Assembly: GCA_020205615.1 (NCBI GenBank)
Contig: CM035171.1
Span: forward strand, 123,570,893-123,634,892
Direction of reading: 5' to 3'
DNA: 64,000 bases
Source: Panax quinquefolius
Lineage: Eukaryota > Streptophyta > Magnoliopsida > Apiales > Araliaceae
A program made the position numbers and the translations under genes. A model generated the notes under the pieces. That model did not search any database, had not been told where the DNA came from, and worked only from the letters and a program-made list of their open reading frames with translations. Position 1 is the first letter of the stretch; each line of letters begins with the position of its first letter. Of this stretch, positions 45,471 through 57,904 are shown one piece after another.

Positions 45471-48400
45471 CTCCCACTTGCACTAAAGTCGATCGTCGTG
45501 GTATCTCATACTCTTCTTCTCTGCAAGTGGCGATTATCCTGTTTGCATTGGATAAGCTTTAGTTAATGGATATGTAATGTTGTTCTTGAGAGGTCCACTA
45601 TCTCTATAGTGATTTCCCATCTTTCGATGATTCTAATAATCAAATGAAAGTGCCACTGACACATGTTTAGATCGAAGATGAGACTTAGGAACTATTCTAG
45701 TTACGTAATGAACTTTTAATCCAAACAATCAACTTGCGACTTCATTTATAGCTATATACTTTGTCTTTATCACTAACCCGGCAACTCTTTCTTTGTTTGG
45801 AACCTTTCGATTCAACTGCACCTTTGTCGAGGTAACACTTTACCTTAAAGTGGATTTTCGATCGTCTTAGTGCATCGAAAAACTTGAGTACATTAAGCCC
45901 TCTAGTTTTAATTAAGACCCACCATGAATATGATCACATCCTTAGTGTCGGTTAAGCACTTTAAGATGTTTTTCAGCGACTCATAGTGAACTTCTCCGAA
46001 TATGGTGATCAACATCAGGTCTCGTACATTTCATTGCATACATGATAGTTACTCATGTGATCTCTCTTTTGGAGTCTTTGGGGACTATTTTAGAGAGATA
46101 CACTCCATGGCTCATCAACATGAGACATCTCTTGGAGTTTGCCATGCTAAATGACTTTAGCATCAAATGAATATACGTTCCTTGGGTTAAGTCGAGCATC
46201 CTTTTAAATCTATCTATATAGATTTATATCCCCAATTAAGATACTCTTCCAAATCATTCATGGAGGAATGTTTAGACAACTTTATCTTTTCTTGATTGTA
46301 GCATTGGTATGTTATTCCTCATCAAGTAGTATATCAACATATAATAATACTAGGAATGTCACGGCGCTCTCTTGACCCTTTTGTACCCTTTTATTACACA
46401 AAGAAGTCTTACTCTCATCAGATGAATGTAACTCTGGATCATCATCTTCTATGATGTGTATCTCATCGTACCTCATCATCATCCATGATGAATCCATACC
46501 TCCTAGGTATCTTTGGTACTATTCAGATTTCTGATTCGGTTTGTGGTACAATAGGTACATCTATAGGTTCCTCTTATTTGACTTATAGTGTTTTGTGGTT
46601 CTTGAACTCTTCAAGATCTATTATCCTCCACTAGCCCTTTCAATGATAAACACCTTTATCTTAGAAAGCGGCGTGTTTCATAACAAACACCTTTTGCTAA
46701 GTAGGATTATAGAACATATACCCTAAACTTACTTTAGGATGTCCCACAAATCGACACTTATAAAATCTTGTCCCAAGCTTATCCTTTGAAACCTTTTCAC
46801 ATAAGTTGGACAACCCCTTATCTTAACATACTTAAGATTAGGAATCCTCCACATCCATAACTTTTATGGAGTCTTGGGGTAGGATTTTGAGGTTACCATT
46901 TTTCGTAGATATGTCAAATGACCATTTCTAGGACATTATCCGGAAGGATCTTTGGAATGTCGGTAAAATCATTATGGATCGCACCATGTCCAACAAGATA
47001 CGATTTTTCATTCGGATACATCAATCAATTATTGCGTATCGGGATGTGTCCATTATGAGAAAACCATTTGAGATGATCTAGAAACTTATTGCACAAGTAT
47101 TTATTCCTTGATCTAATCAAAGAATCTTAATACTTTGCCAATTTGTTTCATTTACGAATTCTTTGAACCTTTGAATAATTCACACTTGTATTCAAACAAA
47201 TACACACATTCGACTCTTTGAATGATCATCTCCTTTTCTTATACTAATTTGTTCGATATGCAAAATTATTTTCACGTAAGTCAGTATACAAAATTTATTA
47301 AGTAATATTCGATTCTATCAAAACATTATTATTATAAATAGAACAACAATTGTTCTTAATTATAATACCAAAGATTTCATTGTCCAACAATAAAATGGAA
47401 ATAATATTTTTAACAAGAAGCTGGAATCTGATAACAACTTATTGACTTAATAGATTTTTCGTAGAAGCATTCTTAAACTATAAGTTTCTATGGCTAATAT
47501 GGCAACCTTTGCTACATTTTTCACACATAGGATTACTTATATTTGTTTAGCTTTTACTACTGCTTGGTCCTTCATAAATCTATATTTATGATAACCAAAA
47601 GTCGGTATCCAATACCAAGTAGAACCTTGACTTAAAGAAAAATTTATTTTAAATCATGAACAAATTTGTATTTATCTAAGAAACTTCACTAAGCTTCTTT
47701 GGTTAGCCTCTGCAAGATGCTTCTCATGAGTTTCTTTCCGGTGTCGAGGGCTTATTGCGGTGGAAGCAAACTCCTTTCTTTATCCGTGTCGGTTTTGTTC
47801 TTATTATCCTTTGTTTTTGCCTTTCTATATACCTTCTTTGAATCGTTCTTCTTTTGAGGAAGATCCTTTGGCCCCTACCGGTAAGACTTGATCTTTCTTG
47901 GTTGGAAAGTGACTCTCGACATTTTTCAATATGTTAAGCAAATCGGTGAAAGGCGATATCTAGCTTGTTCATATGAAAAATTCACAACAATTGTGAAAGG
48001 AGTAGGGAGTGAGTGCAAGATCAAATCTTGGCTCAACTCTCCATCCATGACAAAACCGGTTGTCTAATTGATCAATCAAATTGATTATGTTAAGAACTTT
48101 TTATGCATCTTTATAGTGCCATTTGGCCATTCTAGATCGGAAGAGCTCCTTAGATGTCGATATCTATCGGTCCTACTTTCCTCACCATCAACTACTTGAC
48201 GTGCGGGAATATAGTAGAAGTATCCATAGTTTCATCTTGTATTTGAAGCTCGTTACTCGTGGATGAGCATGATGCGTTGAGCAATGTGCATCATCTTGCC
48301 ACTTTCTAAAAGTAGCAATCTCTTCCTCGAGGCATTATGCGCAACCATTGCGAGGATAGGCGTATTAAGGATATAAGATAGCTTTTTAGCTATGAGAACT

Positions 48401-49759
48401 ATTCTCAAATTCCTTAACCAATCCAGTTTAATTGATTGCGATTAATTTAGCATCTAATATGCTTTGCGATGATAGTAATTTTAGACATTGTAAAATTACG
48501 TAAATGAATTTGTAATTAACAACATTTTAACATACATTCTTTTATTAATTACCAAAATAAATTTAGGTCTTGTTTTAAATTGGTATCTCCACTATTTTCT
48601 TCAAACTATATTACCCTCACTTATATAGTTTGGCAAAATCTAATTAAAGATTTCTTTAGTGAGAATAAGGATCCCATTTCAAATGTATATAGCCTTGTGG
48701 TGACCTGACAAACTATATATAAATAAATAGGTAGACAACTTTTGTCGATTACATCAACTATCTGACTCCTTGTATTTTGCCTCTTAGATTATTTTGATCA
48801 GTGGTGGCACATCCAGAATCAAAATTATCCAGAGTTAAGTCAACCTAGCACTCCATATATTCAAAAAAGAAAAATATCATCCTTGTGACACTGACAAAAC
48901 AATATTGTTCAATTTTCTTTATAAGCATCAAATGTGATAAATTAACATCTTAAATACTTAATACTTGCCTTGTGGTGACACAACAAACTCATATTAAATA
49001 TTTAATACTCTATTAATTTTATCATGCTAGAAATGACGTTCGATATTCCAAATATCTTTGAGCGCTTAGGACTTAATATAAAAAATTGAGGGGTTTGTTA
49101 TTAATTTGTCTCATCTTGTTTTTAGCGCATTCACATATATATATAAAATCGCGTCATATTAATGAACATGCGAAGCATGTTTGCATAATATATATATATA
49201 TATAGTATAAGCATGCTTATATATAGAATCTTATATTCTACGGATTGATTATGGACTTTTATTCTAGTTTGGTTCACTAGAGCCACCAAGTGAACAAAAA
49301 AATTGAAACCTAGGGGTGCAAGAAATAATATTTAAATATAACTATTACATTTAAACCGGGCTCCATTACAAAGCGGGTCTTTGGCGCTCCTTGCTCCTTT
49401 GATCTCTAATTTTCTAAAATTAATTCTAACTATTCCTATTACAAAACTATTTTAAAATAAATAGAAACCTTGATCGTGATCGAGGGAAATACATAGGAGG
49501 AGATAGAATTTACATTAAGAAAAAAATTAGAGAAGGCAGTCTGTGTGAGACCCCATTTAATAAAACCCATACATTAAATGCATCCAACTAAAATAAAATC
49601 CGATCACATTAATTGATAGTCCATAATCAATCCCATTTATTATCATACACATCACCATATGCATCGATAAATAACATTCATCTCATGAATAATAAACATT
49701 AAATATATATTGATATCATTTAATGGGCAAATTTAGTTAGTATAAAATCTAATTTTGAA

Positions 49760-50370
49760 TCAAAATAAACTCCTTTATTTTAATCAAATTTAAATCAAAA
49801 TAAAACTATTTTATTTTAATTTATCTAATTTTGAATAAAATAAACTATTTTATTTTAATCAAAATTTTAATCAAAATAAACTCCTTTATTTTAATTAATT
49901 ATGGAATCGATTCCATAAAAAAAAATCTTTAATTAAAATAAACTCTTTTATTTTAATTAATTATGGAATCAATTCCATAAAAAAAAAAAAAAAATATTAA
50001 AGGAAACACGGATTATTCTTTTCCTATTACAAATCACAAATAAACTCCTTTATTTTGAATAATATGAAATCTTATTTCATATTTAAATAAACTCCTTTAT
50101 TTAAGAAAAGCATGGATTCTCTTTCCTATTATTCAAAATAAACTCTTTTATTTTGAATAATATGAAATCTATTTCATATCTAAATAAACTCCTTTATTTA
50201 AGGAAAAATTAGGAATCAATTTCAACTCCAATTAGTTATCATGGAATCAATTCCAACTCTAATTAGTTAGCATGAAATTTAATTTTAAAATTAAAATAAA
50301 CTTTATATTTTAATATTAAAATAAACTTTTATTTTAATATTAAAATAAAATTTTTATTTTAATAATAAAA
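49760..50370 (-). repeat. array of short palindromes with CTCC loops (copy 2)
   Basis: The same array as 42400-43020 in the second internal domain, with the same order of CTCC-loop and GGAATC-GATTCC palindromes and only scattered indels. Confidence 0.7.
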
Positions 50371-50379
50371 TTATTAATA

Positions 50380-50438
50380 ATAATATATATATATATAATA
50401 ATAAAACAAAACCATTATTTTATTATATATATATATAT

Positions 50439-50519
<81 letters not shown>

Positions 50520-50560
50520 TTGAAAAAAAAAAAAAAATATGATCACGATGATTTGCGTGC

Positions 50561-50594
<34 letters not shown>

Positions 50595-50600
50595 CATTAG
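50380..50600. repeat. TA microsatellite block (copy 2)
   Basis: Long TA runs beside the hairpin array of the longer internal domain. They produce spurious open frames of alternating Tyr-Ile that are not genes. Confidence 0.9.
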
Positions 50601-50936
50601 ATAATCATTAAAAATCATTAACAATCATCATCAATCATCCAAATCATGCCTTTAATTCGATTTTGATCTAAATTTAAAAAATAAATAATTTATTTTTTTT
50701 TTTTTTTTATGTTCATATGCATATCGATTTAGGATGCCTTGAATTCCTTTTTAACAAATTACACTTCTGTCCTTAAAAAAAAAAGCAAACAAGACGTTTG
50801 TTTTTTTTTTTTTTTTGATTTTATTAAATTTTATCTGATAAAATTATGCCCAATTAAATTATTCTAAACACATATCAATATACATATCAAATAAAACAAT
50901 TAATAATTTGCATAAAGGTTTGGCTCACGATGCCCT

Positions 50937-52790
50937 TTATTAGGTTTGTAATATTCAATAAGTGTGATCAAATTGCATAAAAAATGCGAGCGTGATAAAA
51001 TCGAGTTTAAAAATTTACAAAACATATATACGGATCACCCTTTATGCACAATTATTAATTAAGCGAAAAAAGATAAAGAATAAAATCATACCCTTGAAGA
51101 TCGAGCTTCCTCGGTACAAGTTCACCTCCAAATCCTTTTCGCGTTCAATCTTGAATCACCGGGTTTGGTTCCTTCCTTTGATCGGCGTTAGCCACCCAAA
51201 TGTTTGGCCTCAGGGTGATCCACCGAGGAAGAAGAAAATTCAAGAAGAAGGGTGGTTGGCTAAACCCTAGTTTTCTATCTCTATAGAAAAAGGCTCTCCA
51301 ACAATTGGAATTATTACGTACTTTGTTAAAGTCAACAACCCATTACACCCATAATAAGACTCCTCTTATTTATAGATGTGGGCAACCCACCTTAACAATT
51401 AAGGAATTGGGTTTTATTTAATTAATTAAATTCTTTTAATTAATTAAGCTCCCTAATCTTATTAGGGATAATTAATTAAACTCCTTTAACTAATTTTCCT
51501 CCTAATCTATTAGGAATAAATGAAATACTTATATTAAATTAATTCCTAAACTCTTTTAGAAATTAAAATAATAATAATTGTAATAATATTAATAAGACTC
51601 CTCTTATTAATTTATATTTAATATTTCTAAAATATTAAATAATAAATATTAAGCTATTTAATTTATTCTATCACCATAGATTAAATTAAATATACTTATT
51701 TATATTATTACGATTATGCCATTAACTTCTTAAATAATTATTCTTCCTTTTATGGTGTGACCCTTTAGGTTCTCCATATTAAGCAGGTTGTGAATAAATC
51801 AATTAGAACAATTCTAATCTTATTTAAATAAATAAATTAAACAATTAATTTATTTAAATAAATAATATTTATTCTGATAGGGATAAGCCTCCCTAGCGAT
51901 CAAGCGACTTTCCGGATAATATAGATTTCAACATTAATCATTAAAGAACCTTTGAGTAAATAGTTCCGTATGATTCAATCCTTCCACCATCTGATGTCCC
52001 GATTAAATATAAGACATGGAATTCTTTGTCAAGTCTTATTTTATTTAATTATATGTATTTCGATCCTTAAATGCACTGACTCAAATAATGCAAATTAGAA
52101 ACTCCTTTCTAATTTCATTTACGCAAACCCGAGGACTCTTTGGGTTGTCATTTATCGAATCACATAGGACATTTCTCTTCTTTTATTAGAAGTGGTAGAT
52201 TCTTTATTGATCATACATTATCTCCGTATACAACTTATTATACCCAAGCATACCCTTTGATATACCCTAAGGGTCTTAAGGAATAAGTCAAAGTATAACT
52301 CATCATATACAAGATCTTATGATGATCTCAAGTCAAGGATTACTTGTACTACTACTATCACTCTGAGAATTTCTATTGTGACAGCAAATAAAACTCCATT
52401 AGGTATTCCTTAGCGAGCCACGTTCGATGAACTTATTCTCTAATAAGCACCTACATACTTGCTTTAGTGTCTCCACACAAATGATCGTGAGATCAATCAT
52501 CCTCATCGATGAAAGCAAGCAGCGTATGTACCCAATCTATCGGATTCACTAATCCCCAATTTAGTAATCGATGATTGGGAACTATTTTAGTTTTAAGCTT
52601 TCTAAGAATTTAGATCTCATTAGAATGATCATCATCATTATTCTAAAATTGCTTAAAAGCTATGGGTTTATCACATATTAAAAGATCATGTAGATAATTA
52701 AAAGCCTTTAATAAATTAATACATTTTATTAATAAATGAATAAGATTGTTACAAAATAAATTAATACTTTTTTATTAATAAATGAATAAG
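50937..52790 (-). mobile_element. element C LTR3 (5' LTR)
   Basis: Matches LTR2 over most of its length. It is followed on the minus strand by GGGCATCGTGAGCC, similar to the tRNA-Met primer site TGGTATCAGAGCC. Its outer end (52690-52790) carries a short tandem duplication of AATAAATTAATAC...AATGAATAAGATT and lacks the outer tip seen in LTR2. Confidence 0.7.
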
Positions 52791-54570
52791 ATTATGATTT
52801 GATTGATTTTAAAGTGAATTATGCTTTAATATGAAAACTAACAACCTTACGAAAACAATCAATTTGGCTTGATGAGTTGTTAACCAATCAATCCCTAAAA
52901 TCACATCAAAAGAAAGTATTTTTAAAGAGATAAGGTCAACGAGGTAAGGTGATGGTGCCAACTTGAATCAAACAAGATTTATAAGCGGTGGATGTGATGA
53001 AAGTTTCTCCTAATGAGTTTCCACAGAGATAGTCAAATCTCTAATTTCTGAGAAGTTAAGTTTAAGCGTTGAGCACATGCGCAGGGAGATAAATGAATGG
53101 GTAAAGACCTAGATCAAGTAAGGTATAAACTTCGCAAGAATTTATAAATAGCTTACCCGTGATCACCTCGTTTGGGTTCCTCGATATTTTGACCGATCAC
53201 ATCAAACGCTTCTTCCGGAATCGTTGACTTTGACTTTTACGGGACGATCTTTTGAGTCACCATCCTCATTGAACTAGGTTTCGCTATCGTCATAATCTCG
53301 AGCAATATGTCCTTCCTTTCCATAATTATACATACCTTGAATCTGTTGTTGTGAGCGGTTTGGTGATATGTCCCTTTTCCGCATTTGTAGCATATGACCC
53401 GGTGGTCGTTCTCCTCCCTTAGAACCCGATTGTCGCTTAAGACCGTCGTCTTCACATGGTCGTTGTTAAATCTCCTCTTTTTAAAATCTCCTCCCGACTC
53501 GCTTCTTCTATTTTCATGGCCATGATTACCACCAGAGTGGTTACCATTTTGTCCGTCTTGCTTTTTTCTCCATTGGTTATCATTATTACGTTGATCGCTA
53601 TCTCTGGTGTACGATCCTCGGTTATGATCCCTCGGTTGAACATACTCGTTATCTCGCTTCTAACAATTGAGCCCATTAACAACATCCCGAATAGAGAGAA
53701 AATTTATGAGAAATGAGATATTGTCGTATGTGGGTTTCAAACCTCTCGAAACATCCGCGTCATCGTTCCTCATTCTCCACCAAATGAGGTGCTGAACACG
53801 GATAACTCGCAAACTTTGCCTCGCATCTTTGAGACACCGTCGTGTTGTTTTGTTATAATCGATGAACTCCACTTCCTTCATATATGATTTAACACTTTCG
53901 GGAAAGTATTTGTCATTAAATAATTCTGAAATGTCTCCCAAGACATGCCGATCATGCATTTGGATGGAGTACGCTTCACAGACTCCCACCGATGAATCGC
54001 TTCGCGCATACGGAACATAAAAGGTGGCGAATGGAACCTTCGTTCCTCCGTACATCCCAAGACATCGAATATTTTGGTAATTTGCTTGACCCATGTTTTC
54101 GCCATGATCGGATCTAGCTTTCCCTTAAATTTCGGTGGTCCCAACTCTTTGAATCGCTTGCCTATGACAACCCGTGAATTGCTATCATTTCTCCTCGTAT
54201 TTTGAACACGAGTCTCCTCGTCGATTTTGCATGAATCGCAAAAAGCTTATAAACATCCCTCGTTCATCATCTCGCTTTCGGTGTTGTTGTTTCACAGGAG
54301 GTACATTGCCACTGTTGCACGCGTTCTCCCCGTTGGTAAAAGACAGCATCTCCACGGTCTCATTTACTCCATGTTAATATTCTCAAATTCGACATTCTCA
54401 AATCTTGTCATAAAACAAGGGTTAATTAAGGAAATCAATATATCACATAATATCCCTATATACTAACCAACTAACAAATAAGCTTAGGTAGGACACACTA
54501 GCGAAGGATTTACTAGTCTCTCCCTCCTAGTTCTATTCCCGATCTCGCCAGAGATCATATCCCTAAGCTA
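52791..54570 (-). pseudogene. element B gag and protease (degenerate)
   Basis: On the minus strand gag starts near 54144 (MGPPKFKGKLDPIMAKTW, FDVLGC), continues in other frames (YFPESVKSYMKEVEFIDYN, RGLKP) and reaches a damaged zinc knuckle CYKCGKGTYHQTAH (about 53370-53400). Protease follows with FDVILGIDWLTTHQAKLI at about 52850-52925, which keeps the ILG-DWL phrase of plant gypsy proteases. Element C interrupts the frame after this. The leader from 54145 to 54570 is non-coding. Confidence 0.8.
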
Positions 54571-54580
54571 CGATACCAAC
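54571..54580 (-). other. primer binding site of element B
   Basis: The minus-strand GTTGGTATCG, followed by TAGC, directly adjoins the LTR end and resembles the initiator-tRNA-Met primer site TGGTATCAGAGC used by Tekay elements. Confidence 0.7.
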
Positions 54581-56985
54581 TGTGACGCCCCCAAAATAGG
54601 TATACATCACCCATTCGAGTTGTTAATACATGGTATGCGAAACAACTACAACTTTATTATTACAACAATAAAAGCGTGAGTTTGAATACAAATATTATCT
54701 TTAGACAATATCAATACTTAGATAAATCCTCATCACATTTATTGACACATTATTTTTTACAAAATGGTGAGGACTACTAAATAACTCTCTCTAGAACTTT
54801 CATTCCATACCCAGACTGCACTCGCTTATATTCTCGCCTCACGAGAAGAAAAATGGAATAAAAAGGAAAAGGGTGAGCTCAACTAGCCCAGATAAAGAAT
54901 ATTATGACTAAGATAATATACAACAAATTATCGTTAGTCTTCAACAGGAAAAATCTAATAGAATACAATAGACAACAAATTTTAAATCAATATTCGCAAT
55001 GAAATAATAATTCATTAGAAGAGTTAAGTAGAGAATGCAAACTACTATCTTCTATGTATGAATTTAAAAGTTCATCGCTCTATCTTTTATCCACGTAACA
55101 TTAACTAATATATATCTCGAATCAAATATTCATCTTTGCACTACTGAGGCCAAAGATATTCATCGATTTAGTCATGTTCATCTAAACATCTGCTCATCTT
55201 TTTGCACTACGGCCAAAGATATTCTTCAGAAATCATTCATCTTCACACTCTGTGCCAAAGATATTCAATAATATCATCATTTAAGACCGAGGATGATGAA
55301 AAATATTTTTAAAAAGCGAATCTAGTGAAACAAAATGACAAGGATTAAGGATTAAGGATTCGTACTTTGTTTTATCCATGTCCAAAATACCTCAAAAATA
55401 ATTATAGTGGTGTAAAATTCAAGAATGATCAAAACATGGATACAATCAAAGCTAGTATCCATAATAGATATTTTAGATTTAAAAAGGAAAATTTTTATTT
55501 TTCTATGAATAGTCTTATATTCATAAATAGTGTCAGATATCGTGAATAGGCCGTGATATATCGTGAATAAGTAACTCAGAACACCAAAAGTTCTAAATTT
55601 AATAAAAACTTCAGATCAATATTTCAAAGATAATGATATTGAAGAAATAATATCATTCTGAAAAAAAATAATATCCCTTACCTCACAAAGACAAAGATTT
55701 AGTTGAAACACCTGATATAAGGCTATGACTTGAACTTGCAGACCAGTATAGCAATACTCAAAGTATACTCAAAATACTCACAAGAATACGCCGATAATAT
55801 AGAGAGAGAAAACTTCAGTTTCTGGTGTGATTTTCAATTCTAACCTAAGCACCCTATTTATAGGAAAATTGCTTAGAACACCAAAGCAGAAAATTTAATA
55901 ATATATATATATATATATATTTTTCCAACGCACACTTAATTTGCCCAACATCACCACCAACCAACCAGCCCACTACACAAGACTAACAACAAAAAACGTT
56001 TTTCTAATTTTAAATATTTTGAACTTCCGTAAATCAATTATTTTGAGCTTGAACTTCAATAATTCATAATAAATAGCCCTTTTGCCAAAAAATTCGAATC
56101 TCACTTTTTTTTATAGGAAATTCAATTCTCTAAAACTTTGCGAGAAGAAAGTTTTCCAAATTCCAAACAAAAATTGATGAAATCCATAAAGCAGGCGATT
56201 TTATTGTGCTATAATCAAATTTCAGTCAATAAATGGGGTCCACCGACATGTTTAACATGTTTTAAACATTTATTGTAACAAAAATACTCTTCCTCCTCGT
56301 ATACTCATATATCCCACATTCGTTGTAAAAATATCACCATTATTATATTATTAAAATAATATATTTAAATGAATTATTTTATCAGAAAAAGATAAAATTT
56401 CAATTTTCAACAATTGTCACATTAAAAATTTTCTCCATCTATATCCACATAAAATTAATATTTTTCTTATCATATGAATCAATAATTAATTATTCACAAA
56501 TAATATTACGTAATCACAATATTGACAACCGGGGCGGTTCGAGGAAGAGGGCTTTCCAATAAAGATTTCTCCTCACTCGGTAGCAAGCAATTAGGTGACC
56601 AAACCTCTCCTTAGAGCGTAACTTTCTAGACATTGCCAATAATGTTATCCAATAATATTATTCAGATAATATGAATTATTGCTCGATAATGGAAAATCTT
56701 ATGTAATGATAATTTATGAAACAACGGTAATATAAAATATCAACGCAAAGAATTATTGAATCAATAAAATAAAATATTGAACAATAATTATCGTAACCAT
56801 TATTGAGTAGTGCCTTCTTACGTAAGAATCAATAATTGGTGCAATACTGGTAATGCTACGTGTTTTAACCCCGAGTAGTATTTTAACAAGATAATACTCA
56901 GAATAACTTCTATTTGTTATTTTTAAACAACTTATATTTCGCGTTTTCTTCATCCAATCGCTTTAGTTATGGGGCCCACACATGG
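54581..56985 (-). mobile_element. element B 5' LTR, truncated at its outer end
   Basis: Collinear with 32837-35436, with TGTGACGCCCCC at the inner edge. The match ends at GGGGCCCACACATGG. About 220 bp that would contain the TGTAAGACCCC start are missing, and the leader of element A follows directly. TATA box at 55854-55863. Confidence 0.8.
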
Positions 56986-57904
56986 CTAAGATGTGAGACT
57001 AGAACTAGGAGGGAGAGACGGGAATTCTTCGCTTAGTATGACCTACCTAAGTTTATTTGGTATTTGATTGGCTCACGAGTATAGTGATAATATGTTGCAT
57101 GTCAATTAACCCTTGTTTTGTGGCATTGTTTGAAAACGACATCCGAGAATGTTGAGAATAGCAATGGAGCACAGGAGACCGCTTGAGTCTCCACGAGATC
57201 AATAATCGGGACAATGTGCAACAGGATGGCGATAATCCTCCTGTAAACAACAACAATCGATCAATGACGAACAGCCATGACGTTTAGGAGATTTTTAGAA
57301 TTCATGCAACACCAGACGAGAGAGACTCCTGTTCATAATGCAGGAGGAAACAATGGCAACCCACGGTTGGTCACCGCTAAGCAGTTCAAGGAGCTGGGAC
57401 CACCAGACTTTTTGGGCAAGCCAGAACCACTTATGGCAGAGACATGGTTAAAGCAGATCAATAAGATATTTGATGTCTTGGGATGCTCCGAGGAGCAAAA
57501 GGTTCCTTTTGCCACCTTTATATTGCGTGAAGAGGAAAGATCACTTTGGTGGGAATCAGAAACGCATTCCAAACCGACGACTCAAAATGTCTTGGGAGAA
57601 GTTCCAAGAGTTGTTCAACAACATGTACTTTCCCGAAAGTATTCGTCACATGAAAGAGGTGGAGTTTATCAAGTTGAAACAAAACAATATGACCGTGTCG
57701 CAATACGAGGCTAAATTTACGGAGTTATCCCGGTTTACATCCCATTTGGTCGATAATGAGGAGCAAATGAAGCGAATGTTTTTAAGAGGTTTGAAGCCGG
57801 AGATATGCCAATATCTTATTTCTCATAAACTGTGTTTGTATTTAGATGTTGTAAATTGGGCTCAGTTAGTGGAGCGCGATAACGAGTCAACGCAACCAAA
57901 AGAA
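56986..57904 (+). pseudogene. element A leader and partial gag
   Basis: The leader (AGAACTAGGAGGGAGAGAC) is homologous to the leader of element B in the opposite strand. Gag from about 57277 has KELGPPDFLGKPEPLMAETW, KQINKIFDVLGCSEEQKV and, after a frameshift near 57540, KFQELFNNMYFPESIRHMKE, FTELSRF and RGLKPEI. It stops at ELGRY, where the right LTR remnant begins, so the rest of gag and all of pol are deleted. Confidence 0.8.

Larger units (their letters stand above)
45471..50936 (-). pseudogene. element C internal domain, longer copy (leader, gag, remnant pol)
   Basis: On the minus strand: leader with hairpin array (50370-49760), gag with zinc-knuckle remnant (about 47790-47728), integrase C-terminal phrase (FYNP then KVFVMKHAAF, about 46750-46670), an RT remnant LLYVD-ILL (about 46345-46318) and RNase H-like sequence ending in the purine tract at 45468-45482. 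The space between gag and the purine tract, about 2.2 kb, is too short for a full copia pol, so pol has lost large parts. Frames are broken. Confidence 0.7.
38354..52790 (-). mobile_element. element C: Ty1/copia complex with three LTR copies, inside element B
   Basis: Read on the minus strand the order is LTR3 (52790-50937), internal domain (50936-45471), LTR2 (45470-43597), second internal domain (43596-39394) and partial LTR1 (39393-38354). The second internal domain is collinear with 50936-46749 of the first. Copia identity rests on a GCAAGTGGGAGATCG tract before the LTR, on gag zinc-knuckle remnants and on a degenerate YVDDIL region. The insertion splits the gypsy reading frame between protease and RT (protein context KSIKS then AFLAHVMD). 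The 5-bp target duplication was not resolved. Confidence 0.8.

Noticed and set aside
50374..50562. Open frame of alternating Tyr-Ile
   Set aside because: It is a translation of the TA microsatellite.
38354..52790. Large direct repeats considered as a segmental duplication of host DNA
   Set aside because: Zinc-knuckle, YVDD-like, polypurine and primer-site remnants show they are copies of a copia retrotransposon.
53456..54466. Plus-strand open frames opposite element B gag
   Set aside because: They are antisense shadows of the minus-strand gag with hydrophobic low-information translations.
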